Assembly (NCBI RefSeq): GCF_029227915.1
Contig: NC_079876.1
Coordinates: 5,396,001-5,460,000, forward strand
Length of the DNA: 64,000 bases
Source: Hydractinia symbiolongicarpus
Lineage: Eukaryota > Cnidaria > Hydrozoa > Anthoathecata > Hydractiniidae
Direction: 5' to 3'
In this document: positions 35,201-50,000 of the stretch, in pieces
Position numbering within the stretch: the stretch's first letter is position 1
Layout: every line of letters starts with the position of its first letter
Position numbers and translations under genes: made by a program
The notes under the pieces: model-generated
Seen by the model: the letters and a program-made list of their open reading frames with translations, nothing else
The model's database searches: none
What the model was told of the DNA's origin: nothing

Positions 35201-38200
35201 CAGTCCATAATCAGTTCAATTAAGTCCCACAGTCAATTGTTTCACTGTTAAAAGCCATACAACCTAGTAATACCGAAAAAATAGCACGAAACACATGTTG
35301 GTACAAATAGGTGACCCAACCGTTGTAACTCAAACGGACTGACACCGTTAAAAAGTCAATGAAATGTAGTTTTTGAAACTGTCGCTATTTCTTCAGCGCG
35401 CGACAACGGCTAGGATTGGTCCCGCAGTAAAGAATGACTTTTTTATATTAATTTTTATTTGAAGCGCTACCACAGCGCCCAGTGTAATCGCTGAGTTTTG
35501 GCAATCATGTCAAATTAGGAAGAATGTTATTTCTTGGAGTCCCATTTTCTCATTTATCACATTTATTAGGTCACAGTCCAAAGTTTGTCCAAGTAAGTCC
35601 CACATTCAATCGTTTCATTGTTAAAAGCGATGCAACCTAGTAATATCAAAAAAAAATATCGCTAAACACATGTTGGTACGAATATGTGACCCAACAGTTG
35701 TAACTCAAACGGACTGACACTGTTAGAAAGACAATGAAATAAAGTTTTTGAAACTATCGCTATTTCTTCAGCGCGCGCTAACGGCTAGGATTAGTCCCAC
35801 AGTAAAAAAATGACTTTCTTTAGCTTAATTCTTAAATAAAGCGCTACAACAGCGCCCAGTGTAATCGCTGAGGTTCTGCAATTATTTCAAATTAAGAATA
35901 ATGTTAATTCTTGGAGTCAAATTATCTCTTTTATCACATTTATCAGGTGACAGTCCATACTCAGTTTAATTAAGTACCACAGTCAATCGTTTCACTGTTA
36001 AAAGCCATACAACCTAGTAGTACCGGAAAAATATCACAAAATACATGTTGGTACGCATATGTGACTCAACCGTTGTAACTCCAGCGGATTGATACTGTTA
36101 GAAACTCAATGAAATGTAGTTTTTGAAACTGTCGCTATTTCTTCAGCGCGCGATAACGGCTAGGATTGGTCCTACAGTAAAGAATGACAGATTTATCTAA
36201 ATTCTTAAATGAAGCGCTACCCCAGCGCCCAGTGTAATCGCTGAGTTCCTGCAATCATGTCAAATTAAAAAGAATTTTATTTCTTGGAGTCCACTTGTCT
36301 CACTTATAACATTTTTAAGGTCACAGTCCATAATCAGTTCAATTAAGTCCCACAGTCAATTGTTTCACTGTTAAAAGCCATACAACCTAGTAATACCGAA
36401 AAAATAGCACGAAACACATGTTGGTACAAATAGTTGACCCAACCGTTGTAACTCAAACGGACTGACACCGTTAAAAAGTCAATGAAATGTAGTTTTTGAA
36501 ACTGTCGCTATTTCTTCAGCGCGCGATAACGGCTAGGATTGGTCCCACAGTAAAGAATGACAGATTTATCTAAGTTCTTAAATGAAGCGCTACCCCAGCG
36601 CCCAGTGTAATCGCTGAGTTCCGGCAATCATGTAAAATTAAAAAGATTGTTATTTCTTGGACTCCACTTGTCTCACTTATAACATTTTTAAGGTCACAGT
36701 CCATAATCAGTTCAATTAAGTCCCACAGTCAATTGTTTCACTGTTAAAAGCCATACAACCTAGTAATACCGGAAAAATAGCACGAAACACATGTTGGTAC
36801 AAATAGGTGACCCAACCGTTGTAACTCAAACGGACTGACACCGTTAGAAAGTCAATGAAATGTAGTTTTTGAGACTGTCGCTATTTTTTCAGCGCGCGCT
36901 AACGGCTAGGATTGGTCCCACAGTAAAAAAATGACTTTCTTTAGCTTAATTCTTAAATGAAGCGCTACAACAGCGCCCAGTGTAATCGCTGAGGTTCTGC
37001 AATTATGTCAAATTAAGAAGAATGTTATTTCTTGGAGTCCAATTGTCTCATTTATCACATTTATCAGGTCACAGTCCAAAATCAGTTCAATTAAGTACCA
37101 CAGTCAATTGTTTCACGGTTAAAAGCGATGCAACCTAGTAATATCAAAAAAACAATTCGCTAAATACATGTTGGTACGAATATGTGACCCGACCGTTGTA
37201 ACTCAAACGGACTGACACCGTTAGAAAGTCAATGAAATGTAGTTTTTGAGACTGTCGCTATTTTTTCAGCGCGCGCTAACGGCTAGGATTGGTCCCAACA
37301 GTAAAAAAATGACTTTCTTTAGCTTAATTCTTAAATGAAGCGCTACAACAGCGCCCAGTGTAATCGCTGAGTTTCGGTAATCATGTCAAATTAGGAAGAA
37401 CGTTATTTCTTGGAGTCCCATTTTCTCATTTATCACATTTATTAGGTCACAGTCCAAAGTTTGTTCAAGTAAGTCCCACAGTCAATCGTTTCATTGTTAA
37501 AAGCGATGCAACCTAGTAATATCAAAAAAAATATCGCTAAATACATGTTGGTACGAATATGTGACCCAACTGTTGAAACTCAAACAGACTGACACCGTTA
37601 GAAAGTCAGTAAAATGTAGTATTTGAAACTGTCTCTATTTCTTCAGCGCGTGCTAACGGCTAGGATTAGTCCCACAGTAAAAAAATGACTTTCTTTAGCT
37701 TAATTCTTAAATGAACCGCTACAACAGCGCCCAGTGTAATCGCTGAGGTTCCGCAATTATTTCAAATTAAGAAGAATGTTATTTCTTGGAGTCAAATTGT
37801 CTCCATAATCACATTTATCAGGTGACAGTCCATAATCAGTTCAATTAAGTACCACAGTCAATCGTTTCACTGTTAAAAGCCATACAACCTAGTAGTGCCG
37901 GAAAAATATCACAAAATACATGTTGGTACGCATATGTGACTCAACCGTTGTAACTCCAGCGGATTGATACTGTTAGAAACTCAATGAAATGTAGTTTTTG
38001 AAACTGTCGCTATTTCTTCAGCGCTCGATAACGGCTAGGATTGGTCCTACAGTAAAGAATGACAGATTTATCTAAATTCTTAAATGAAGCGCTACCCCAG
38101 CGCCCAGTGTAATCGCTGAGTTCCGGCAATCATGTCAAATTAAAAAGAATGTTATTTCTTGGAGTCCACTTGTCTCACTTATAACATTTTTAAGGTCACA

Positions 38201-41200
38201 GTCCATAATCAGTTCAATTAAGTCCCACAGTCAATTGTTTCACTGTTAAAAGCCATACAACCTAGTAATACCGAAAAAATAGCACGAAACACATGTTGGT
38301 ACAAATAGGTGACCCAACCGTTGTAACTCAAACGGACTGACACCGTTAAAAAGTCAATGAAATGTAGTTTTTGAAACTGTCGCTATTTCTTCAGCGCGCG
38401 ACAACGGCTAGGATTGGTCCCGCAGTAAAGAATGACTTTTTTATATTAATTTTTATTTGAAGCGCTACCACAGCGCCCAGTGTAATCGCTGAGTTTTGGC
38501 AATCATGTCAAATTAGGAAGAATGTTATTTCTTGGAGTCCCATTTTCTCATTTATCACATTTATTAGGTCACAGTCCAAAGTTTGTCCAAGTAAGTCCCA
38601 CATTCAATCGTTTCATTGTTAAAAGCGATGCAACCTAGTAATATCAAAAAAAAATATCGCTAAACACATGTTGGTACGAATATGTGACCCAACAGTTGTA
38701 ACTCAAACGGACTGACACTGTTAGAAAGACAATGAAATAAAGTTTTTGAAACTATCGCTATTTCTTCAGCGCGCGCTAACGGCTAGGATTAGTCCCACAG
38801 TAAAAAAATGACTTTCTTTAGCTTAATTCTTAAATAAAGCGCTACAACAGCGCCCAGTGTAATCGCTGAGGTTCTGCAATTATTTCAAATTAAGAATAAT
38901 GTTAATTCTTGGAGTCAAATTATCTCTTTTATCACATTTATCAGGTGACAGTCCATACTCAGTTTAATTAAGTACCACAGTCAATCGTTTCACTGTTAAA
39001 AGCCATACAACCTAGTAGTACCGGAAAAATATCACAAAATACATGTTGGTACGCATATGTGACTCAACCGTTGTAACTCCAGCGGATTGATACTGTTAGA
39101 AACTCAATGAAATGTAGTTTTTGAAACTGTCGCTATTTCTTCAGCGCGCGATAACGGCTAGGATTGGTCCTACAGTAAAGAATGACAGATTTATCTAAAT
39201 TCTTAAATGAAGCGCTACCCCAGCGCCCAGTGTAATCGCTGAGTTCCTGCAATCATGTCAAATTAAAAAGAACTTTATTTCTTGGAGTCCACTTGTCTCA
39301 CTTATAACATTTTTAAGGTCACAGTCCATAATCAGTTCAATTAAGTCCCACAGTCAATTGTTTCACTGTTAAAAGCCATACAACCTAGTAATACCGAAAA
39401 AATAGCACGAAACACATGTTGGTACAAATAGTTGACCCAACCGTTGTAACTCAAACGGACTGACACCGTTAAAAAGTCAATGAAATGTAGTTTTTGAAAC
39501 TGTCGCTATTTCTTCAGCGCGCGATAACGGCTAGGATTGGTCCCACAGTAAAGAATGACAGATTTATCTAAGTTCTTAAATGAAGCGCTACCCCAGCGCC
39601 CAGTGTAATCGCTGAGTTCCGGCAATCATGTAAAATTAAAAAGATTGTTATTTCTTGGACTCCACTTGTCTTACTTATAACATTTTTAAGGTCACAGTCC
39701 ATAATCAGTTCAATTAAGTCCCACAGTCAATTGTTTCACTGTTAAAAGCCATACAACCTAGTAATACCGGAAAAATAGCACGAAACACATGTTGGTACAA
39801 ATAGGTGACCCAACTGTTGTAACTCAAACGGACTGACACCGTTAGAAAGTCAATGAAATGTAGTTTTTGAGACTGTCGCTATTTTTTCAGCGCGCGCTAA
39901 CGGCTAGGATTGGTCCCACAGTAAAAAAATGACTTTCTTTAGCTTAATTCTTAAATGAAGCGCTACAACAGCGCCCAGTGTAATCGCTGAGGTTCTGCAA
40001 TTATGTCAAATTAAGAAGAATGTTATTTCTTGGAGTCCAATTGTCTCATTTATCACATTTATCAGGTCACAGTCCAAAATCAGTTCAATTAAGTACCACA
40101 GTCAATCGTTTCACGGTTAAAAGCGATGCAACCTAGTAATATCAGAAAAACAATTCGCTAAATACATGTTGGTACGAATATGTGACCCGACCGTTGTAAC
40201 TCAAACGGACTGACACCGTTAGAAAGTCAATGAAATGTAGTTTTTGAGACTGTCGCTATTTTTTCAGCTCGCGCTAACGGCTAGGATTGGTCCCACAGTA
40301 AAAAAATGACTTTCTTTAGCTTAATTCTTAAATGAAGCGCTACCCCAGCGCCCAGTGTAATCGCTGAGTTCCGGCAATCATGTCAAATTAAAAAGAATGT
40401 TATTTCTTGGAGTCCACTTGTCTCACTTATAACATTTTTAAGGTCACAGTCCATAATCAGTTCAATTAAGTCCCACAGTCAATTGTTTCACTGTTAAAAG
40501 CCATACAACCTAGTAATACCGAAAAAATAGCACGAAACACATGTTGGTACAAATAGGTGACCCAACCGTTGTAACTCAAACGGACTGACACCGTTAGAAA
40601 GTCAATGAAATGTAGTTTTTGAGACTGTCGCTATTTTTTCAGCGCGCGACAACGGCTAGGATTGGTCCCGCAGTAAAGAATGACTTTTTTATATTAATTT
40701 TTATTTGAAGCGCTACCACAGCGCCCAGTGTAATCGCTGAGTTTTACCAATCATGTCAAATTAGGAAGAATGTTATTTCTTGGAGTCCCATTTTCTCATT
40801 TATCACATTTATTAGGTCACAGTCCAAAGTTTGTTCAAGTAAGTCCCACATTCAATCGAATCATTGTTAAAAGCGATTCAACCTAGTAATATCAAAAAAA
40901 AATATCGCTAAATACATGTTGGTACGAATATGTGACCCAACAGTTGTAACTCAAACGGACTGACACTGTTAAAAAGACAATGAAATGTAGTTTTTGAAAC
41001 TATCGCTATTTTTTCAGCGCGCGCTAACGGCTAGGATTAGTCCCACATTAAAAAAATGACTTTCTTTAGCTTAATTCTTAAATAAAGCGCTACAACAGCG
41101 CCCAGTGTAATCGCTGAGGTTCCGCAATTATTTCAAATTAAGAAGAATGTTATTTCTTGGAGTCAAATTGTCTCTTTTATCACAATTATCAGCTGACAGT

Positions 41201-42020
41201 CCATACTCAGTTTAATTAAGTACCACAGTCAATCGTTTCACTGTTAAAAGCCATACAACCTAGTAGTACCGGAAAAATATCACAAAATACATGTTGGTAC
41301 GCATATGTGACTCAACCGTTGAAACTCCAGCGGATTGATACTGTTAGAAAGTCAATGAAATGTAGTTTTTGAAACTGTCGCTATTTCTTCAGCGCGCGAT
41401 AACGGCTAGGATTGGTCCCACAGTAAAGAATGACAGATTTATCTAAATTCTTAAATGAAGCGCTACCCCAGCGCCCAGTGTAATCGCTGAGTTCCGGCAA
41501 TCATGTCAAATTGAAAAGATTGTTATTTCTTGGAGTCCACTTGTCTCACTTATAACATTTTTAAGGTCACAGTCCATAATCAGTTCAATTAAGTCCCACA
41601 GTCAATTGTTTCACTGTTAAAAGCCATACAACCTAGTAATACCGGAAAAATAGCACGAAACACATGTTGGTACAAATAGGTGACTCAACCGTTGTAACTC
41701 AAACGGACTGACACCGTTAGAAAGTCAATGAAATGTAGTTTTTGAGACTGTCGCTATTTTTTCAGCGCGCGCTAACGGCTAGGATTGGTCCCACAGTAAA
41801 AAAATGACTTTCTTTAGCTTAATTCTTAAATGAAGCGCTACAACAGCGCCCAGTGTAATCGCTGAGGTTCTGCAATTATGTCAAATTAAGAAGAATGTTA
41901 TTTCTTGGAGTCCAATTGTCTCATTTATCACATTTATCAGGTCACAGTCCAAAATCAGTTCAATTAAGTACCACAGTCAATTGTTTCACGGTTAAAAGCG
42001 ATGCAACCTAGTAATATCAA
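32276..42020 (+). repeat. 26-monomer super-HOR, copy 1 (9,745 bp)
   Basis: First copy of the largest repeat unit. From 32.55 kb the 26 monomers run: block 5a D E G1 D' F; block 8a E' G2 D E G1' D D'' F; block 8b E' G2 D E G1' D D'' F; block 5b D E G1 D' F. Positions 32276-42143 match 42021-51888 with no difference found, a 9,868-bp match that overlaps itself by 123 bp at the junction. The match starts after g32275 (a42020 in the partner). Single-copy marks such as gttttaccaatc (40741), atcagctgacag (about 41188) and agaactttat (39268) recur exactly 9,745 bp on. All monomers are non-coding. Confidence 0.95.
33665..40105 (+). repeat. 8-monomer HOR pair inside super-HOR copy 1 (period 2,998 bp)
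   Basis: Two tandem 8-mers (E' G2 D E G1' D D'' F) at an offset of 2,998 bp. The match starts after g33664/c36662 and runs to about 37106/40104. Only four differences were seen inside it: c34266/t37264, t36275/c39273, c36674/t39672 and c36817/t39815. Beyond that the second unit switches to a form (tcaatcgtttcacgg, atcagaaaaacaattc, agctcgcg) that matches about 32230-32400 instead, which puts a crossover point in the last F monomer. Rare marks shared by both units include gtagtgccgg, cagcgctcgataac and caaatagttgacc. Confidence 0.92.
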
Positions 42021-44040
42021 AAAAACAATTCGCTAAATACATGTTGGTACGAATATGTGACCCGACCGTTGTAACTCAAACGGACTGACACCGTTAGAAA
42101 GTCAATGAAATGTAGTTTTTGAGACTGTCGCTATTTTTTCAGCTCGCGCTAACGGCTAGGATTGGTCCCACAGTAAAAGAATGACTTTCTTTAGCTTAAT
42201 TCTTAAATGAAGCGCTACCCCAGCGTCCAGTGTAATCGCTGAGTTCCGGCAATCATGTCAAATTAAAAAGAATGTTATTTCTTGGAGTCCACTTGTCTCA
42301 CTTATAACATTTTTAAGGTCACAGTCCATAATCAGTTCAATTAAGTCCCACAGTCAATTGTTTCACTGTTAAAAGCCATACAACCTAGTAATACCGAAAA
42401 AATAGCACGAAACACATGTTGGTACAAATAGGTGACCCAACCGTTGTAACTCAAACGGACTGACACCGTTAAAAAGTCAATGAAATGTAGTTTTTGAAAC
42501 TGTCGCTATTTCTTCAGCGCGCGACAACGGCTAGGATTGGTCCCGCAGTAAAGAATGACTTTTTTATATTAATTTTTATTTGAAGCGCTACCACAGCGCC
42601 CAGTGTAATCGCTGAGTTTTGGCAATCATGTCAAATTAGGAAGAATGTTATTTCTTGGAGTCCCATTTTCTCATTTATCACATTTATTAGGTCACAGTCC
42701 AAAGTTTGTTCAAGTAAGTCCCACATTCAATCGAATCATTGTTAAAAGCGATGCAACCTAGTAATATCAAAAAAAATATCGCTAAATACATGTTGGTACG
42801 AATATGTGACCCAACAGTTGTAACTCAAACGGACTGACACTGTTAGAAAGACAATGAAATGTAGTTTTTGAAACTATCGCTATTTTTTCAGCGCGCGCTA
42901 ACGGCTAGGATTAGTCCCACATTAAAAAAATGACTTTCTTTAGCTTAATTCTTAAATAAAGCGCTACAACAGCGCCCAGTGTAATCGCTGAGGTTCCGCA
43001 ATTATTTCAAATTAAGAAGAATGTTATTTCTTGGAGTCAAATTGTCTCTTTTATCACAATTATCAGGTGACAGTCCATACTCAGTTTAATTAAGTACCAC
43101 AGTCAATCGTTTCACTGTTAAAAGCCATACAACCTAGTAGTACCGGAAAAATATCACAAAATACATGTTGGTACGCATATGTGACTCAACCGTTGTAACT
43201 CCAGCGGATTGATACTGTTAGAAAGTCAATGAAATGTAGTTTTTGAAACTGTCGCTATTTCTTCAGCGCGCGATAACGGCTAGGATTGGTCCCACAGTAA
43301 AGAATGACAGATTTATCTAAATTCTTAAATGAAGCGCTACCCCAGCGCCCAGTGTAATCGCTGAGTTCCGGCAATCATGTCAAATTGAAAAGATTGTTAT
43401 TTCTTGGAGTCCACTTGTCTCACTTATAACATTTTTAAGGTCACAGTCCATAATCAGTTCAATTAAGTCCCACAGTCAATTGTTTCACTGTTAAAAGCCA
43501 TACAACCTAGTAATACCGGAAAAATAGCACGAAACACATGTTGGTACAAATAGGTGACCCAACCGTTGTAACTCAAACGGACTGACACCGTTAGAAAGTC
43601 AATGAAATGTAGTTTTTGAGACTGTCGCTATTTTTTCAGCGCGCGCTAACGGCTAGGATTGGTCCCACAGTAAAAAAATGACTTTCTTTAGCTTAATTCT
43701 TAAATGAAGCGCTACAACAGCGCCCAGTGTAATCGCTGAGGTTCTGCAATTATGTCAAATTAAGAAGAATGTTATTTCTTGGAGTCCAATTGTCTCATTT
43801 ATCACATTTATCAGGTCACAGTCCAAAATCAGTTCAATTAAGTACCACAGTCAATTGTTTCACGGTTAAAAGCGATGCAACCTAGTAATATCAAAAAAAC
43901 AATTCGCTAAATACATGTTGGTACGAATATGTGACCCGACCGTTGTAACTCAAACGGACTGACACCGTTAGAAAGTCAATGAAATGTAGTTTTTGAGACT
44001 GTCGCTATTTCTTCAGCGCGCGCTAACGGCTAGGATTGGT
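40312..44040 (+). repeat. 5-monomer blocks (D E G1 D' F) in tandem at the super-HOR junction, period ~1,875 bp
   Basis: Block 5b of copy 1 (D 40.42, E 40.79, G1 41.17, D' 41.54, F 41.92 kb) is followed directly by block 5a of copy 2 (D 42.29 to F 43.79 kb), offset about 1,875 bp; agctcgcg lies at 40266 and 42141. The blocks are alike but not identical: gttttaccaatc against gttttggcaatc, gcgattcaacc against gcgatgcaacc, cagctgacag against caggtgacag, gtgactcaacc against gtgacccaacc. Since both ends of the 26-mer carry this block, it is a likely site for the out-of-register pairing that produced the large duplication. Confidence 0.8.
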
Positions 44041-47000
44041 CCCAACAGTAAAAAAATGACTTTCTTTAGCTTAATTCTTAAATGAAGCGCTACAACAGCG
44101 CCCAGTGTAATCGCTGAGTTTCGGTAATCATGTCAAATTAGGAAGAACGTTATTTCTTGGAGTCCCATTTTCTCATTTATCACATTTATTAGGTCACAGT
44201 CCAAAGTTTGTTCAAGTAAGTCCCACAGTCAATCGTTTCATTGTTAAAAGCGATGCAACCTAGTAATATCAAAAAAAATATCGCTAAATACATGTTGGTA
44301 CGAATATGTGACCCAACTGTTGAAACTCAAACAGACTGACACCGTTAGAAAGTCAGTAAAATGTAGTATTTGAAACTGTCTCTATTTCTTCAGCGCGTGC
44401 TAACGGCTAGGATTAGTCCCACAGTAAAAAAATGACTTTCTTTAGCTTAATTCTTAAATGAACCGCTACAACAGCGCCCAGTGTAATCGCTGAGGTTCCG
44501 CAATTATTTCAAATTAAGAAGAATGTTATTTCTTGGAGTCAAATTGTCTCCATAATCACATTTATCAGGTGACAGTCCATAATCAGTTCAATTAAGTACC
44601 ACAGTCAATCGTTTCACTGTTAAAAGCCATACAACCTAGTAGTGCCGGAAAAATATCACAAAATACATGTTGGTACGCATATGTGACTCAACCGTTGTAA
44701 CTCCAGCGGATTGATACTGTTAGAAACTCAATGAAATGTAGTTTTTGAAACTGTCGCTATTTCTTCAGCGCTCGATAACGGCTAGGATTGGTCCTACAGT
44801 AAAGAATGACAGATTTATCTAAATTCTTAAATGAAGCGCTACCCCAGCGCCCAGTGTAATCGCTGAGTTCCGGCAATCATGTCAAATTAAAAAGAATGTT
44901 ATTTCTTGGAGTCCACTTGTCTCACTTATAACATTTTTAAGGTCACAGTCCATAATCAGTTCAATTAAGTCCCACAGTCAATTGTTTCACTGTTAAAAGC
45001 CATACAACCTAGTAATACCGAAAAAATAGCACGAAACACATGTTGGTACAAATAGGTGACCCAACCGTTGTAACTCAAACGGACTGACACCGTTAAAAAG
45101 TCAATGAAATGTAGTTTTTGAAACTGTCGCTATTTCTTCAGCGCGCGACAACGGCTAGGATTGGTCCCGCAGTAAAGAATGACTTTTTTATATTAATTTT
45201 TATTTGAAGCGCTACCACAGCGCCCAGTGTAATCGCTGAGTTTTGGCAATCATGTCAAATTAGGAAGAATGTTATTTCTTGGAGTCCCATTTTCTCATTT
45301 ATCACATTTATTAGGTCACAGTCCAAAGTTTGTCCAAGTAAGTCCCACATTCAATCGTTTCATTGTTAAAAGCGATGCAACCTAGTAATATCAAAAAAAA
45401 ATATCGCTAAACACATGTTGGTACGAATATGTGACCCAACAGTTGTAACTCAAACGGACTGACACTGTTAGAAAGACAATGAAATAAAGTTTTTGAAACT
45501 ATCGCTATTTCTTCAGCGCGCGCTAACGGCTAGGATTAGTCCCACAGTAAAAAAATGACTTTCTTTAGCTTAATTCTTAAATAAAGCGCTACAACAGCGC
45601 CCAGTGTAATCGCTGAGGTTCTGCAATTATTTCAAATTAAGAATAATGTTAATTCTTGGAGTCAAATTATCTCTTTTATCACATTTATCAGGTGACAGTC
45701 CATACTCAGTTTAATTAAGTACCACAGTCAATCGTTTCACTGTTAAAAGCCATACAACCTAGTAGTACCGGAAAAATATCACAAAATACATGTTGGTACG
45801 CATATGTGACTCAACCGTTGTAACTCCAGCGGATTGATACTGTTAGAAACTCAATGAAATGTAGTTTTTGAAACTGTCGCTATTTCTTCAGCGCGCGATA
45901 ACGGCTAGGATTGGTCCTACAGTAAAGAATGACAGATTTATCTAAATTCTTAAATGAAGCGCTACCCCAGCGCCCAGTGTAATCGCTGAGTTCCTGCAAT
46001 CATGTCAAATTAAAAAGAATTTTATTTCTTGGAGTCCACTTGTCTCACTTATAACATTTTTAAGGTCACAGTCCATAATCAGTTCAATTAAGTCCCACAG
46101 TCAATTGTTTCACTGTTAAAAGCCATACAACCTAGTAATACCGAAAAAATAGCACGAAACACATGTTGGTACAAATAGTTGACCCAACCGTTGTAACTCA
46201 AACGGACTGACACCGTTAAAAAGTCAATGAAATGTAGTTTTTGAAACTGTCGCTATTTCTTCAGCGCGCGATAACGGCTAGGATTGGTCCCACAGTAAAG
46301 AATGACAGATTTATCTAAGTTCTTAAATGAAGCGCTACCCCAGCGCCCAGTGTAATCGCTGAGTTCCGGCAATCATGTAAAATTAAAAAGATTGTTATTT
46401 CTTGGACTCCACTTGTCTCACTTATAACATTTTTAAGGTCACAGTCCATAATCAGTTCAATTAAGTCCCACAGTCAATTGTTTCACTGTTAAAAGCCATA
46501 CAACCTAGTAATACCGGAAAAATAGCACGAAACACATGTTGGTACAAATAGGTGACCCAACCGTTGTAACTCAAACGGACTGACACCGTTAGAAAGTCAA
46601 TGAAATGTAGTTTTTGAGACTGTCGCTATTTTTTCAGCGCGCGCTAACGGCTAGGATTGGTCCCACAGTAAAAAAATGACTTTCTTTAGCTTAATTCTTA
46701 AATGAAGCGCTACAACAGCGCCCAGTGTAATCGCTGAGGTTCTGCAATTATGTCAAATTAAGAAGAATGTTATTTCTTGGAGTCCAATTGTCTCATTTAT
46801 CACATTTATCAGGTCACAGTCCAAAATCAGTTCAATTAAGTACCACAGTCAATTGTTTCACGGTTAAAAGCGATGCAACCTAGTAATATCAAAAAAACAA
46901 TTCGCTAAATACATGTTGGTACGAATATGTGACCCGACCGTTGTAACTCAAACGGACTGACACCGTTAGAAAGTCAATGAAATGTAGTTTTTGAGACTGT

Positions 47001-50000
47001 CGCTATTTTTTCAGCGCGCGCTAACGGCTAGGATTGGTCCCAACAGTAAAAAAATGACTTTCTTTAGCTTAATTCTTAAATGAAGCGCTACAACAGCGCC
47101 CAGTGTAATCGCTGAGTTTCGGTAATCATGTCAAATTAGGAAGAACGTTATTTCTTGGAGTCCCATTTTCTCATTTATCACATTTATTAGGTCACAGTCC
47201 AAAGTTTGTTCAAGTAAGTCCCACAGTCAATCGTTTCATTGTTAAAAGCGATGCAACCTAGTAATATCAAAAAAAATATCGCTAAATACATGTTGGTACG
47301 AATATGTGACCCAACTGTTGAAACTCAAACAGACTGACACCGTTAGAAAGTCAGTAAAATGTAGTATTTGAAACTGTCTCTATTTCTTCAGCGCGTGCTA
47401 ACGGCTAGGATTAGTCCCACAGTAAAAAAATGACTTTCTTTAGCTTAATTCTTAAATGAACCGCTACAACAGCGCCCAGTGTAATCGCTGAGGTTCCGCA
47501 ATTATTTCAAATTAAGAAGAATGTTATTTCTTGGAGTCAAATTGTCTCCATAATCACATTTATCAGGTGACAGTCCATAATCAGTTCAATTAAGTACCAC
47601 AGTCAATCGTTTCACTGTTAAAAGCCATACAACCTAGTAGTGCCGGAAAAATATCACAAAATACATGTTGGTACGCATATGTGACTCAACCGTTGTAACT
47701 CCAGCGGATTGATACTGTTAGAAACTCAATGAAATGTAGTTTTTGAAACTGTCGCTATTTCTTCAGCGCTCGATAACGGCTAGGATTGGTCCTACAGTAA
47801 AGAATGACAGATTTATCTAAATTCTTAAATGAAGCGCTACCCCAGCGCCCAGTGTAATCGCTGAGTTCCGGCAATCATGTCAAATTAAAAAGAATGTTAT
47901 TTCTTGGAGTCCACTTGTCTCACTTATAACATTTTTAAGGTCACAGTCCATAATCAGTTCAATTAAGTCCCACAGTCAATTGTTTCACTGTTAAAAGCCA
48001 TACAACCTAGTAATACCGAAAAAATAGCACGAAACACATGTTGGTACAAATAGGTGACCCAACCGTTGTAACTCAAACGGACTGACACCGTTAAAAAGTC
48101 AATGAAATGTAGTTTTTGAAACTGTCGCTATTTCTTCAGCGCGCGACAACGGCTAGGATTGGTCCCGCAGTAAAGAATGACTTTTTTATATTAATTTTTA
48201 TTTGAAGCGCTACCACAGCGCCCAGTGTAATCGCTGAGTTTTGGCAATCATGTCAAATTAGGAAGAATGTTATTTCTTGGAGTCCCATTTTCTCATTTAT
48301 CACATTTATTAGGTCACAGTCCAAAGTTTGTCCAAGTAAGTCCCACATTCAATCGTTTCATTGTTAAAAGCGATGCAACCTAGTAATATCAAAAAAAAAT
48401 ATCGCTAAACACATGTTGGTACGAATATGTGACCCAACAGTTGTAACTCAAACGGACTGACACTGTTAGAAAGACAATGAAATAAAGTTTTTGAAACTAT
48501 CGCTATTTCTTCAGCGCGCGCTAACGGCTAGGATTAGTCCCACAGTAAAAAAATGACTTTCTTTAGCTTAATTCTTAAATAAAGCGCTACAACAGCGCCC
48601 AGTGTAATCGCTGAGGTTCTGCAATTATTTCAAATTAAGAATAATGTTAATTCTTGGAGTCAAATTATCTCTTTTATCACATTTATCAGGTGACAGTCCA
48701 TACTCAGTTTAATTAAGTACCACAGTCAATCGTTTCACTGTTAAAAGCCATACAACCTAGTAGTACCGGAAAAATATCACAAAATACATGTTGGTACGCA
48801 TATGTGACTCAACCGTTGTAACTCCAGCGGATTGATACTGTTAGAAACTCAATGAAATGTAGTTTTTGAAACTGTCGCTATTTCTTCAGCGCGCGATAAC
48901 GGCTAGGATTGGTCCTACAGTAAAGAATGACAGATTTATCTAAATTCTTAAATGAAGCGCTACCCCAGCGCCCAGTGTAATCGCTGAGTTCCTGCAATCA
49001 TGTCAAATTAAAAAGAACTTTATTTCTTGGAGTCCACTTGTCTCACTTATAACATTTTTAAGGTCACAGTCCATAATCAGTTCAATTAAGTCCCACAGTC
49101 AATTGTTTCACTGTTAAAAGCCATACAACCTAGTAATACCGAAAAAATAGCACGAAACACATGTTGGTACAAATAGTTGACCCAACCGTTGTAACTCAAA
49201 CGGACTGACACCGTTAAAAAGTCAATGAAATGTAGTTTTTGAAACTGTCGCTATTTCTTCAGCGCGCGATAACGGCTAGGATTGGTCCCACAGTAAAGAA
49301 TGACAGATTTATCTAAGTTCTTAAATGAAGCGCTACCCCAGCGCCCAGTGTAATCGCTGAGTTCCGGCAATCATGTAAAATTAAAAAGATTGTTATTTCT
49401 TGGACTCCACTTGTCTTACTTATAACATTTTTAAGGTCACAGTCCATAATCAGTTCAATTAAGTCCCACAGTCAATTGTTTCACTGTTAAAAGCCATACA
49501 ACCTAGTAATACCGGAAAAATAGCACGAAACACATGTTGGTACAAATAGGTGACCCAACTGTTGTAACTCAAACGGACTGACACCGTTAGAAAGTCAATG
49601 AAATGTAGTTTTTGAGACTGTCGCTATTTTTTCAGCGCGCGCTAACGGCTAGGATTGGTCCCACAGTAAAAAAATGACTTTCTTTAGCTTAATTCTTAAA
49701 TGAAGCGCTACAACAGCGCCCAGTGTAATCGCTGAGGTTCTGCAATTATGTCAAATTAAGAAGAATGTTATTTCTTGGAGTCCAATTGTCTCATTTATCA
49801 CATTTATCAGGTCACAGTCCAAAATCAGTTCAATTAAGTACCACAGTCAATCGTTTCACGGTTAAAAGCGATGCAACCTAGTAATATCAGAAAAACAATT
49901 CGCTAAATACATGTTGGTACGAATATGTGACCCGACCGTTGTAACTCAAACGGACTGACACCGTTAGAAAGTCAATGAAATGTAGTTTTTGAGACTGTCG

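Noticed and set aside
42021-42143. A specific recombination signal at the super-HOR junction.
   Set aside because: The junction lies somewhere in a 123-bp stretch identical in both flanks, inside an ordinary F monomer. No motif distinguishes it from other F monomers; homology alone explains the exchange.
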